Counted from the stretch's first letter, positions 22,148-32,995 are shown. The stretch: DNA of 39,015 nt from Guillardia theta CCMP2712 (GCF_000315625.1 NW_005434643.1:21659-60673), one strand, 5' to 3'. Notes: generated by a model not told the origin, from the sequence alone. Translations and numbers: made by a program.

Positions 22148-22860
22148 GCTCGACTGAATGGTGATGGTGGTGGAGTTGTAGCACCTGCCTCGTGCTCTTT
22201 CTGTTGCAACTGCCCTGTGCTGCTCTACCTGACGGGTTTGTTTGGCTGAGCGACGACAAAGAGGGTGTGACGAAGGGCTTCCAATCAGCTGTCCGTCAAA
22301 AGTAGGATGGTGTCTCTGCACAAGGGAACGAGGATAAAATCAGTATCAACAATAGAGATGAAATACTTTCTCCGCGTGTCTCATGAAAAAATTCTAGTGC
22401 TACAGACTTCCTGCTAAGTATATGATGCCACGCAAGCAAACCTGTCACTACTCTTCTGTTTGAACATCCTTCCCGGACAACACCTGCAAACTCGGAGTTG
22501 CAACCCTTGGCTGTTCTTCTCCTCCCCTTTCATGCTCTTTGGCCCGTTTTGACCCTCATGTGCTCGATGCCTCACCTAACTCATCTTCATCAGCTAATCC
22601 TCGATAACTTGTCTGTTCCTCTCTCGATCTTCCCCTTCTCACCGCCTATCTCCCCTTCTCTCGGGAATCCCTGCCTCGACCGTCCCTTCATCTTCCAACA
22701 TACCCAGCCGTCCCTTGCCCTCCATTGCATCTACTCTGATCCTGGTCTCTGTGCATTGTATATCTTGTCCTCTGTTCTGTCCCTCACATCCTCCGTCTCC
22801 TCGCTTCCTCTCCCTCCGCTCCTCCTTACCTCACTGGATGTTCGCCATGCAAGGCTGTAA
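22148..22860. other. Upstream region of the SAM-domain gene
   Basis: Holds the presumed promoter and 5' UTR of the minus-strand gene. The plus-strand open frame 22498-22860 is Pro/Leu/Ser-rich pyrimidine-tract translation without domain features, so it is not called. Confidence 0.4.
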
Positions 22861-22864
22861 ACGA

Positions 22865-23215
22865 AAAATTGCAAGGTGGGGGTACACCAACTTATGGGGT
22901 GGGGTACAAAATTGACCCATACATAAGGAGTGAAGCGAGTCAGGAGAGTAATTGAGGTAGGGTAATGACAGGTCAAATATGGGGTAGTGAAAATTATTGG
23001 GGGTAGGGGGTAGAGAAATAATCCAATATGAGAGGGTAGGGTGATTGTTGCGGGGGTGGAGAAGTTTGATTCTTGTTTGTGCGAAAAAATTCTTAGTGAC
23101 ATGACCTTATGGGGTAGGGGTGAGTACCCTACCTACTCATATACATTTTTTCGACATTTTTTCTACCAAGAGTACCCCTACAACATGCGCATAAAGCAAT
23201 GACTACCCACCCACT
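22865..23215. repeat. GGGGTA-rich tract with mirrored CCCTAC segment
   Basis: Repeated GGGGTA, GGGTAGGG and GGGGTAGGGGGTAG words on the plus strand up to about 23115, then TACCCTACCTAC and GAGTACCCCTAC words. AT-rich between clusters. It sits directly before GC island 3. The 11-mer ACTACCCACCC at 23202-23212 recurs at 32917-32927, near island 4. G-quadruplex formation is possible. Confidence 0.55.
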
Positions 23216-23224
23216 TGCATAGTG

Positions 23225-23770
23225 ATCTGGCACTGAAGCCCGAGGCTGACTCGGCTCAGTTCTCAGTCACTTCAAGAGTGCCTAGCCTGAGCGGCCGGGC
23301 AACTTGCAAGTTCCCCGGGCCCGGTTCGGAAGTCACAAGTTCACTCAGAGACTGACGCGGCTGACTCTCACTGATCGACTGAACTTGATCACCCAGTGCC
23401 CCGGCCGGAGCGCCGTTTGTGAATCGCTTCACTTGAATGCCTTGAACTCGGAATGCATTCAAGTGAAGCCGTCACGGCCGTACGGTCCGATCGGACCTTA
23501 CTGCCAGACGGGAGGATCCCGCCCCGGACCGGCCCTGACCGTGGACTAACCCCTCGGGCCGTCGTGGGGCCGTAGGCTGGGCCGCCGCCGGGTGTAGCGG
23601 CCCGGTTACTACGACCGTACTGTTACCCGGTACTACCGTACGGTGGCTGACCGGTAGTAACGGGCCGGGGGCCCAGTGTGGCCCGCCCCGGCCCCCCCGG
23701 CCCGATCGGCGGACTCATGCTTCCGTGACTGTGACGGGCGGAATCGGCTAGTCCGAGTGACGGCATTTCC
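23225..23770. repeat. GC-rich palindromic-word island 3
   Basis: Same word usage as the other islands (CCGG, GGCC, GTAC, CACTG, GACTC, TTGAA). It contains a perfect 15-base inverted repeat, GCTTCACTTGAATGC at 23426-23440 and its complement at 23455-23469, around a 14-base loop. It lies between two divergent genes. Confidence 0.7.
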
Positions 23771-24206
23771 AGAACCCCTTCCCTGAGACAGAGAGTTCAG
23801 TAGCCCCCTGAAATCATGACAGTATATATCTCAAATTACAGTTGAAGATTTCAAAATTGCATGAAAGGCATGGGCCACGACATTTTTCTATTTCGATTGT
23901 TCGTAGGAAACCCTGGTTGAGGCCGTTGCGATGCAGAGCGATCGAACCTGCGAAGAGGAGAGGAGAGGCCGAGGAGAGGAGAGGAGAGGAGAGGAGAGGA
24001 GAGGGGAGGGGGGGAGAGGAAGGAGTGTAGGATGAGAGGAGAGTGACGAGGCAAATAGAAGACTAGCAGCAGCAGCACACAACAGAGACAGAGCAGACAC
24101 AGTAGGTGAATCCAATGAGCTGCAATGCCTGGAAACGATATTTGTGATTGAGATAATGATTGAGATAGCAGAGATGGGATAGGATGGGGCGAGGTGATGT
24201 CATGTG
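23771..24206. other. Promoter-side region of the PDZ-armadillo gene with GGAGA repeat
   Basis: Non-coding as far as can be seen. A GGAGA pentamer run occupies about 23970-24005. The minus-strand open frame across it is low-complexity. Confidence 0.4.
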
Positions 24207-27200
24207 ATGGTGGAAGATGATGATGATGAGGAGCAGCTTTTACAGCAGCGAGAGGACGCTGGAGTAAGCCATCGATGGCAGATAGCAGGCAGGCCAAGTA
24301 AGGTCGCACACAGGAGTAGCAAGGAAAGATAGATGGGAAGAAAACTACTCACGTTAACGCCCCCCCTGCCTCGAGTCAAGAAAATGAAATGGATCATCTC
24401 CTTTGTCTCTGAGTGAATCTTGAAGGACCTGATGCGAAATCCACGGGGGACGTAGCTACTCATAGAGGCGATGCCTGCCAAGATTTGGTAGCTTTGCAGC
24501 GGCTCTTTGAAGATGATCTCTGCCCTCGGCATCCTGTTGGAGGAGGAAGAAGGAAAGCTTGTGGTACTAGACACGTTCCTCTCACTCTCAAGTCACCGAG
24601 CTGCTGCTCAGGTTCAGGCTATCTACCCAGGAGGGCCGGCTAGCATTGCATGCGATATCTCCAGAGAGAAATATGGTAGAGCTGCTGTGCTGCACCCCTG
24701 CCACCAGTGATGCTGGGGGTGGTTGACAGGGGAGGGGTGGGGCATTCAAGCAGGAGACGTTCTCTTGCGTGTCGATGACGTCGAGGTGCTCGGGCGAGAT
24801 CCTGTGCAGGTTCGATCGCTGCTGCGAGGAGCCCCGGATACCAAGGTTGTGCTGCGTTTCTTGCGCAAAGAGATGGGAGAGACAAGAGGTGAGAGTGGTT
24901 GAGGTTGTTGAGGTTTGCTTCCATGTGCTGAGAGTATACAAGATGGGAAAGGATTCTTTGACATAGAAATACAGAGGAGATCGTCAGTCAAGGACAAGTA
25001 TTGCTCATCGTAGCTTGTCCATCGTTCTGATAGTTTGCTGTCAGGAGCATGATCTTCCAAGGAACCCCTGAGAGGCATCCGATGATCTCATTGCAGGTCT
25101 GTTACTTGATCCTCTTCTCCTTGCTCCTCACCTCAATCTTTTTACAGCAGAGTCATCAAGACTCGGCTATGCATGACCGAGAACTCAAAACTCCCAAGAT
25201 CTTCGAGGAGTTGATGCCATCCGACAGTGTTACCCCTTGTAGATCAGACATGAAGCCTCCAAGACTTCATGAGAACAGCCTGGGCTTTCAAGCAGCTTCT
25301 CTCAAGCAGAAAGTGGCGGAGCTAGAACAAGAGTCCGTGCTCTGTTTGCATGGCAGATGTTCTCACCCCTTCTCAGACTCCGAGAAGCAAAAAGTCAGGC
25401 TTACCTCAGCTCAAAGATAGTAGACCGTCTTCACTTCCTTGAAGACAAGCTGTTCGAGACCGAGACGAACATGCCTATCATGATAGAACAGCGGTGTGAT
25501 GCCAAGTGGGGGCATGTGAGATTGGAGTTGCTTGCTGAGGTACTGAACGAGGAGAGCGATACCTGATTCGCTGTGATTGTTTAATCCTGCAGGTGGAAGA
25601 GAAGAAGAAAGAGGCGAACGTCTTCATGAACCTGTTGAAAGAGTCAGAGGATGTTGATTCTTCCTTCACCTTGCCTTCCTCCTCACCGCCTTCGCAGAAC
25701 CTCGCAAAAGCCAACGAGAAGCTGAAAGCTTACAGGGAATCGGAGGAGATGTGAGATCTTTGAGAAAGCTCATCGCGCTTCCTCCTGTCATGTCACTTCA
25801 GGTTACGTCAGCAGCTCCTGGAGACCAAACGAGACCTCAAGTCTTACAAGGAGCGAGAGCAGCAGCAGCAGCAAGCGCAGGTTGACCCGGTGCCAGTGAG
25901 CTTGCGGACTGACATGACACGTGATACGTCTCAGAGACGAGCCGAGCTTTCAAACTCCGACCATCCCGTCGACGGTGTGCTGTACAGCAGCGACAGGGAA
26001 GAGCGGAGGGTTCAGTACTACTCCTCGAGCATGAATGGATGGGGAGACTCCAAGATGACCGAGGGGCTGAAGCACAACAGTCTCATCTCCGGTCAGCTCT
26101 TGAAGCTGCTGGAAGAGAACGAGGAGCTGAGAGACTGTGAGCTCCTGCGACGGCCTGCGGCCCTCTGACCCTCCGGCAGACTCCACCAGACTTGAGCTGC
26201 AGCTGGCGGGGCAGGAGAAGTCGAGGAGGAGCCAGCGCACTAGCCCGAACTCGACGGAGCACCTGCATGAGATCGCGATGCGGTAGGTAAGACGTCGAGG
26301 AGGCGCGGGGACTGAGTGGCGGGAAGGCAAGGGGTTCACCTGCTGCGGCTGATGCTCAACTCGGAGGAGAAGTCAAGGGTGTCCAAGAGCCTCAACGAGT
26401 TTCCAGCATGGTTGGTGGCGGCGATCTTCTACTACGTGGACGACGGGGAGGAGGAGGAGAGGGTGGAAGATCTGAGGCGCTGGATGGAAGAGAGCGAGAG
26501 CAACCAGAGCCCGCAACAGATTCAGACCCTCCTGCTCAGAATCGCCATGTTCTTCTCCTTCCGCCAGGAGGAGCTTGCCCACTCTGTATGCTGCATCCTC
26601 GGCCTCTTCCCCCCCCCCCCTGTCACTTGCATGATCTCACCCTTCCCTCCTCGTATCTTGTCGCTCCTGACTGCCTTTCAGCTCACGTTCAAAGACGTCG
26701 CTCGAGGCGTTCGGCTCTCCCTCAAGCTCACCATCAGTTTCAGTCAGAACGTCGACGTCGTCCGACTCGCGGTCCTGTGCGTCTGCGCGGTATCGGGAGG
26801 TTGAGCATGCGAGGGAAGGTGACTGGTACCTCAGATCTGCGTCTCTCGCCCGGCAAAGCATCTCATCCACAACTCGGGTGAGCCTGTTGCTGTGCCGGTC
26901 ACGAAGGGACTTGATGTTGAAGGTGTGGCAACAGGGATGTCGGATGTGATCAAACTCTCTTCTCTCCTTTCCCACGACGATGAGCTTGTCTTGTTGTTCG
27001 CCACTGAAGCTCTTTGCCACATCAACGTCATGAAGGTCTGTTGAGCTACCGCGATGACAAGGTCTGACTCTCGTGTAGAGCGTTGATCAGCTCCCCTCCA
27101 CGTCTTGCTTGTCAGACTGCTGCAGTCTCCTCAAACATCACAACGGAGACATCAGAAGAAACTGCCTACTCCTCCTCTGCCAGTTCTCCCTCAAGCCTCA

Positions 27201-27369
27201 CCTGCAACATGTACGAAGGGAGGGATGCGAACTAGCGATCGCTAACTGGCGGCAGGTGCTCAAGGAGGAGAGGGGACTGGCTAAGACGTTGAAGTCTCTC
27301 GCTCAAAGTGAAGACCCGCTGGAGCGAAAGAGAGCAGAATGCGCCCTGGACAACATCACTAAACAATGA
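24207..27369 (+). CDS. PDZ-coiled-coil-armadillo repeat protein
   Basis: Predicted scaffold protein of about 692 residues. Exons: 24207-24263, 24381-24412, 24500-24563, 24612-24675, 24730-24888, (24967-24986), 25148-25336, 25399-25539, 25593-25750, 25802-26136, 26180-26282, 26327-26585, 26682-26789, 26835-26877, 26935-27035, 27079-27210, 27256-27369. The bracketed mini-exon was placed only because it restores phase between the PDZ and coil parts; these could be two genes. The PDZ domain is clear: ALGILLEEEEGKLVV, AIYPGGPAS, then GIQAGDVLLRVDDVEVLG and KVVLRFLRKE. The middle is Gln/Glu/Lys coiled coil with a QQQQQ run. The C-terminal third has armadillo-like helices: GMSDVIKLSSLLSHDDELVL, ATEALCHINV, DIRRNCLLLLCQFS, RKRAECALDNITKQ. 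PDZ binds C-terminal peptides and ARM binds partner proteins; no enzymatic motif. A cytosolic or cytoskeletal scaffold is an inference. The first two exons are least certain. Confidence 0.75.
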
Positions 27370-27577
27370 CAACAATCGACAAGAGACAATGGAGTTGCCG
27401 CTGTTCTTCAACTTCTATTTACACACATGTAACTTATGAATAACACAAATGTCACCCCTCACTCCTCCACGTCTGAGACTGATCTCAACGAAGACGTCAA
27501 GTTTTGCAGCTCCCGGCGGATCCTGAGCAAGTCACAAGCACGTCAGCTGAACTGCACGTATCCCACAACATCTCAAG
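27370..27577. other. Convergent intergenic region
   Basis: About 208 bases between the stop of the armadillo gene and the stop of the minus-strand NYN-domain gene. Presumably shared 3' UTR and polyadenylation space. Confidence 0.4.
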
Positions 27578-30196
27578 TCACCTCGCTCGCACACTTGGCC
27601 TTCCCTTGGACGCATCATGGAGCATGTCGGTGAGGGACTGTACCACAGCGTCTCTCCTCCTCAGCTCGTCCTTGAGCTGCGAGATGGTCTTCTCCCCCCG
27701 CTGTAGCCTCTCCTCCAGCTCCTCGTGCCTTGTGCGGTTCCTCTCGCCCGCTACCTCCATGGAAGAGGGCAGGGAAGAGTCCAGCACATCCGATCTGGTC
27801 AGGCCTTCCTCTTCATCCTCTTCATCCTCCCCTTCGTGCTCCTCCTCCTGCTCCTCCTGCTCCTCCTCCTGCTCCACAGAGTCTGACACGTTGCCCTTGC
27901 AGTCAGCGAGCGTGAGGTTGTCGCGGTCCATGATGGTCTTGACGTGCTGATCCACCTCCATCGCCTGATTCATCTGGATGTCAAACAGTCTCTTCTCAAG
28001 CGCCATTGTGTGCTTGTCGATCGCCTTCCGCAACTTTCGCAGGATGTAGTTGGACTGTTTGCGCACATCATCCACCGCTCCTGCTCCCGCTCGTGCTCCT
28101 GCTCTTTCTCCTGCTTCCGCTCCTTCCGACGGGTCAGCGTGATGAAGTGACTTGGAGACCAGCTCCTCTTGCCGCTTGAAGTACTCCTCGAGCTTCTCGA
28201 AGAGGTGCTTTTGGTGCGCTTGAGGAGCGGAGTTCTGCGGCGGGCGCAAGCCTTGCTGGAAGGAGCCCAAGGGAGCAGCTGGACTCTGCAAGGGAGACAT
28301 GAACTGGATCCTGCAGACCTCGAGAGGAAAGAAGAGGATGGTCAGACCGTCCGAGGCCACCGCACAGAGGCAAGGAAGGTGGGGAAACGCGAGGGGGGAG
28401 TGACGGGAACGGAAGAACTCCTCAACGGTGGTCGGGAGGCCGACCTTCCTTGCGCTGTCGGTAACGAAGGCGTCAGGTTCAAAGAGCTCCTGCAGGCAGG
28501 CTGGGGCTGAGAGCCCCCGGCAAAAGTAAGCCTTGTTCATGAGGAGGTGGGAGGTGCTGAAGACTCTGCCCTCGAGCTGCATGCTGACTGCCGTGAGGTC
28601 CTGGGGTCCGTGCTGCCGCCAGAAGGCAGACATGTCCTCGACTGACGCATGCCCGAGCAAGCCAGCGAGCACACAAGTCGCTGCTGTCAACCTCTCCTCT
28701 TGCTCCTTCACGCACCCGGTCCTCACCTGCCAGCAAGCTGATGAGTATGGCTGAGGAGGAGGGAGGAGGTAGTAGGGGATGAGCAAGTGAGAAGGCGGTA
28801 GGGGAGGAGGGAGGGAGAAGGCGGTAGGGGAGGAGGGGGGGAGCAACAACAAGGCAGTAGGGGAGAAGGGAGAGGGGAATCGTGTCTCACCAGCCTCGTC
28901 ACTATCCACTTTCCAAGTGATAGGTCGCACACTGCATCGAACTCCACGCTCGTTCCGACGGGGAGGATGCGCCCTCTGAGGAGATCGGGGGACGCGAGAG
29001 CTACGAGCTCACCACTCATCTCCATCGCAGTCTCCTCCTCTAGCATCCCTCCTTGCACCAAGACCTCGTCATCGACTGAGTCGACCACTCCGAACCTGCC
29101 CTCAAGGTACGCGACGTTCGCCGCCCCCTCCTCTCGCGTTGCCGCTGCATGCTGTGAGATGCTGATAAGCCTCTGAAGAGTCGTCTCGTCCAGGAGGTCA
29201 AGCCTCTTTGCCTGCCAGTCCCTCAGGTCAGCTAGGACGGCACAACCGCATGGAAGCATTCACCTTGAGAGCATGAAAGAGTGAGAGGGGCGACAGCTTG
29301 CGAAGAAGACCCACACCGCCGTCGGGGACCAGCGCCCTCCAAGACAAGAAAGGATCCGCTTCCTCTCCCTGCTCCCAGTCTCCACCATTCGCCATATCGT
29401 TACCTTGTTCGTCAGCGTCCTCCATGCGATCCATCATGGCCTCCCCGTCTGCCGCATCTCCCTCGTCCTCAGAGGAGGAGAGGGGCTTGGGAGGCTTGTC
29501 GTCTCTGTCGCACATGGGGAGGAACTCGCCCTCGACCCACGTGAAGTAGAGGTGATGGGTGCGCACCCACTCCTCCTCCTCCTTGGTACAAGATCGCTTG
29601 AAGTCAGAGAAGTCGTTGTTGGACACTACGAAGCCTCCCCTCATGAAGGCGTACTGGAGCACCATGGACTCCTCGTTCGCTCCAGGGGGCATCAGCAGCG
29701 CGTGCCCGTGCAGCTTCATCGCAAGGAGAGCGTCAGGGTCATCGGCCACCCTCGTCCTGTTGCTTCCTTTCGGCGGCTCTTGCGTGTAGGCGTACCCGAC
29801 CAGCGCTATGACGTGCTGGTAGCCTTGATCCAGGAAGAAGTCGATCACTTTCTTCAGTCCCAGGCAGCTGAACTTCATCCTCTGCCCGTATGACCATGCT
29901 ACTGAAGCGCCGTCGATGACGATGTGGCTGCTGCGGGGAGGGAGGCCAAGGGACCCGTAGTCGTCGGGCTGTCTGACCTGCTCCACATGCTCATGGATGG
30001 AGTTCATGGCCTGGTTGAAAGGAGTCTCAAAGGTCTCTTGATCGGGCTCCTTGTCATGCAGCTTGCGAAAGCGAACGGTTTCCTCCCCGCCCTTGAACAG
30101 CAGCGAGGGTTGGGGCGGAACGCGGGCTGCGAAACATGCACGGAGGGAGAAATTCAGAGCCACGAGGAGCGCACAGGAGAGCAGAGAGAGCTTCAT
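27578..30196 (-). CDS. Regnase (Zc3h12a)-like NYN-domain protein with cold-shock-like segment and presequence
   Basis: Exons on the minus strand: 30196-29317, 29231-28891, 28726-27578; in phase, 789 residues. Start 30196 opens a signal peptide (MKLSLLSCALLVALNFSLRA) followed by CFAARVPPQPS; a Phe near cleavage suggests plastid routing (inference). The NYN/PIN-like RNase domain (about 90-240) reads HIVIDGASVAWSYGQRMKFS, KKVIDFFLDQGYQHVIALV, GGFVVSNNDFSDF and VEGEFLPMCDRDD, matching Regnase-1. Asp95 and Asp198 match catalytic Asp, but Asn144, Asp225, Asp226 and Asp244 of Regnase-1 (numbering from memory) become Ser98, Glu175, Glu176 and Asn194. Exon 2 has a cold-shock/OB-like segment (GRFGVVDSVDDEVL, GTSVEFDAVCDLSLGKW). 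The C-terminal half is helical with Glu-rich and coiled-coil stretches. Likely RNA-binding; nuclease activity uncertain. The first donor was chosen by phase, as the frame continues to LFHALK. Confidence 0.8.
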
Positions 30197-30624
30197 GGGT
30201 TTAGGAGGGGACGGGAGAGATCTCGTCCTCCTCCTATCCGTCGAAGGATCCTGACAGGGTGATGTTCGCTTCTTCTCCATACAAGGATCCCATGCGGCGA
30301 CGCTGGAGGGGAGTGGGGTTCGAAAACGAGGAAGCAGGGGTCAGGTTGTGCGCCCTATCACGTGCTTGACTTCCTTTGCTGCTTCCTCGCACTCATTTCT
30401 TGTCGCCTTCTCCTCCTCTTCCTCCTCCTCTTCCTCCTCCTCTTCCTCCTCCTTCCCCGTTCGGGATGCGTCTGCCCGCCATAGCCTGGCAGGACTCGAA
30501 CACGGGCCCAACACTAATAAGATCAGATCATGAAGCAGATCAGGACCCTGCCCTTTTTTATTAGTACTCCACTTAGAAAATCACTGAGCTTTGAACGCCT
30601 AGATCTGGATGTAGGAGCAAGGGG
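30197..30624. promoter_or_regulatory. Divergent intergenic region between the NYN and Gemin6-like genes
   Basis: 428 bases between divergent starts. Contains a TCC microsatellite at about 30410-30453 and a T-rich tract near 30553-30560. A tRNA T-loop-like word at 30490-30500 does not fold as a tRNA. An in-frame stop (30592-30594) precedes the plus-strand start. Confidence 0.45.
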
Positions 30625-31313
30625 ATGACGCCAGGCATGGAGGAGCTGTTGATGGAGCGGGTGGGGAAGGGGGTGGAGGTGGAGCTGGTGGACAAGACGA
30701 GGAGAAGGGGCTTCGTCTACACAGTGGATCCGATCTCGCACAACACCGTCATGCTCACCAAGGTCAGTGTGGACACGGCGGGAGGCCCGCTGCTAACGCT
30801 TGCTCGGCAGCCGGAAGGAGGAGCAGGGGAGGCAGGCAACTGGGGAGCCTCGATGCTGTTCAACGGAGCTGTCAAGAGCGTAGCAGGTGATGCTTCCTTG
30901 CTCTGTCCTCGTCCTCCACTCATCATCCAGGTCAGACGCGCCCATCGTGGAGATAGACTTCGCCTCTATGGAGCAGGATCATCCTCTGACAAGGAGGGAC
31001 CGAGTTCCCGCGGAGGAGCATGATCCAGCCAAGGTTGCCGAGAGGCTGGAGAGCGTCAAAGATAGGCTAAGTGCTGTGAGAGGCATGCGTAGCGGAGATC
31101 TGCGGTGCTGACGGCGATGCAGCACAGGGTTTCTTTCACTGTGCAGGAGGGAACTATCGTTATCTTGGACGGCGTAGCAAGACTTCCTGCTCCGTACTCG
31201 AAGCACGATATTGTTTGGTGAGTCAAGTGCGACGGTCACTCGTGCTGACTGTACGCAATAGCCAGAATCCCGTGGTTCTAGAGAGGATGAGAAGAACGAT
31301 ATTTCACGACTGA
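30625..31313 (+). CDS. GEMIN6: Gemin6-like SMN-complex protein
   Basis: Small Sm-fold protein of the SMN complex, which loads Sm rings onto spliceosomal snRNAs. Exons: 30625-30762, 30811-30886, 30936-31075, 31147-31217, 31262-31313; all in phase, 158 residues (human Gemin6 is 167). The Sm-like half reads VGKGVEVELVDKTRRRGFVY and TVDPISHNTVML, then the β-strand exon with SMLFNGAVKSVA. The C-terminal half has the acidic helix AKVAERLESVKDRL, then EGTIVILDGVARLPAPYSKH and NPVVLERMRRTI, matching the Gemin6 C-terminal domain. Without the last splice the frame ends at 31219-31221, but the donor GTGAGT there and the NPVVLERMRR exon fit the family much better. ATG 30637 is an alternative start. LSM12-type proteins share part of this layout but match less well. 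Confidence 0.8.
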
Positions 31314-31544
31314 CGCCCGTGTAAATTGGTTGATGTGTACTCTGGGATTGTTGAACATGAAGAATGTAAAAGGAAGTGCAGGGTGCATGAGAGCTGCGAT
31401 CTTGCTCAGACGTCTCGTGAGCGTCATGCGACTAGTGCATTACATATTCTTACAAAGATGTGAAACCTTTTCACTCCACCTAGGGGAGGAGAAGACATCT
31501 CGTTAGCACATGATGATAATATACAGAACTTGATCCGGGATCCA
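31314..31544. other. Convergent intergenic region
   Basis: About 231 bases between the stop of the Gemin6-like gene and the stop of the minus-strand cNMP-binding gene. No coding signal. Confidence 0.4.
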
Positions 31545-32799
31545 TCACTCAACGACGGTAGACAAGCGCTCCATCCTTGTAGACCTCTGTTTCGAGATGT
31601 CTTCCAGGGAGCACCACAGATTGGGAGCGGTCCTCATCAGGTAGAGCGCATCGGCGTAGCTGAGCTTCAGGACCACAGACTTCTCCACGGCCCTCACGTC
31701 CGCTGCCCGCATGCACTTGCTCCTGATCTCGCTCTCGGGCACGCCGCTCTTGCGCAGCCGACACAACTTGATCATGGTCATCTCCCCGAAGCACTGCCCC
31801 CTGGTCAGCGTGTCGATCTCGACACCATCCACAGAGCAGGAGAAAGTTCCTGAGACGACCCAGTACATGTTATCGCCGAATTTGCCCTGGGAGATTACCA
31901 GGTCTCCCTCTGGAATCGCACACACTTGCAACTTCTTCGCGATGGTTTTCAAGCAGGAGGGATCAACGTTGCGGGAAACGACGCAAGGCGAGGCCATGAG
32001 AGCATCCACTCTTTCCTCCACGTCCATGAGCTCGAGGGATTTTTGATAGCGGTCTTTCTGCCTCTTCAACTCAACCTTGCCGATGTTGATGCGCGACATC
32101 TCGTCCAGAGAGCTCCACAGGTTGGGGATTCTCCGTATCAACGGGAGCATATCCAGGTACGACAGTTTCAAAAGATGGCATCGCTCCAGAGTGCGAATAT
32201 CTGCCATTCTGAGACACTCCTTCGATGCCATATCGAACGACTCTCCGCTCAGCAAGCGCTTGCACAGTTCAACGACAGTCACCTCACCGAAGCATCGCCC
32301 AATTGTCAGGTGGTCGATTTCTTCGTCATCCAGGACACAAGCGCAGCTCCCTGACATTATCCAGTACATGTCCTGCCCAGGTTGTCCTCTTTTTGTCACC
32401 GTTGTTCCTTCTTCCAAAACCATTTCCTGCATCGTCGAGGCCACTTCTTGTAGGCAGGATGGCCAAATTTCCCTGGCACGGAATACGCAGAAGCTTTTGA
32501 TGGTGCTTATCCTTTCTTCAACACAGATGCTAGCCGAATCTTCGGAATTATGCCTTGTACTCTGTAAAAAAAACAGAAACATCAGTTCCTTTGAAGTTTA
32601 TGCTTTTAATACATGCAGACAAGAAACCATGTCGAAGCAGTCGTGTCATCACGACATGATCCATCGGCCAAGGGGAGCGCACACAACACACTGGCGACTG
32701 GAGGAAACTCACCTTCTCCTGATCATCCTCATGCACGCAACTTCCATGATTCATGACTGTACTCGGTTTGTTCTCATCTCCAACCTCGCTTGCGTGCAT
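31545..32799 (-). CDS. Protein with two cyclic-nucleotide-binding domains
   Basis: Two exons, 32799-32713 and 32561-31545, joined in phase across a GTGAG donor and a T-rich TTTACAG acceptor; 367 residues. There are two tandem CNB domains. In the first: VLEEGTTVTKRGQPGQDMYW, IMSGSC, GRCFGE, LRMADIRTLE. In the second: CAIPEGDLVISQGKFGDNMY, WVVSGTF, GQCFGE, MRAADVRAVE. The phosphate-cassette Arg is kept (LRMAD, MRAAD), but FGE and Arg are separated by about 20 extra residues compared with protein kinase A regulatory subunits (FGELAL..GTPRAAT). No kinase, channel or transmembrane segment is present, nor an R-x-x-S pseudo-inhibitor site in the short N-terminus. Possibly a cAMP/cGMP or other nucleotide sensor acting through a partner; ligand unknown. 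Confidence 0.85.
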
Positions 32800-32990
32800 C
32801 GCTCAGAGCTTTCGGCGGCAATGCAAACAATTCTCTTGTTCCCACGTTCTTGCACTTGCCTCCCACCCCCTACCCCCAAATTCTCCTCTATACCCCACCG
32901 ATATTCAGTATATTTTACTACCCACCCGTATTTAAGACGTTCGTAACATGGATTTTAGTAGGGTAATTGAGTGCAATGATCAGGACCATA
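32800..32990. promoter_or_regulatory. Upstream region of the cNMP-binding gene with C-rich CCCCTACCCCC tract
   Basis: Presumed promoter side of the minus-strand gene. The plus strand carries CACCCCCTACCCCC and ACTACCCACCC words, resembling the tract before island 3 (22865-23215). Confidence 0.4.
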
Positions 32991-32995
32991 ACCCC

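Noticed and set aside
22498-22860. Plus-strand 120-residue frame upstream of island 3
   Set aside because: Pyrimidine-rich low-complexity translation; no start context, splice logic or motif.
24353-24574. Minus-strand frame (MPRAEIIFKEPLQSYQ...) with a good-looking donor
   Set aside because: It looks protein-like but overlaps the PDZ exons on the plus strand, which have stronger family evidence, and no continuing minus-strand exon was found.
30486-30545. Possible minus-strand tRNA (GTTCGAGTCC T-loop-like word)
   Set aside because: The flanking bases do not pair as a T-stem, and no consistent acceptor, D and anticodon stems can be drawn.
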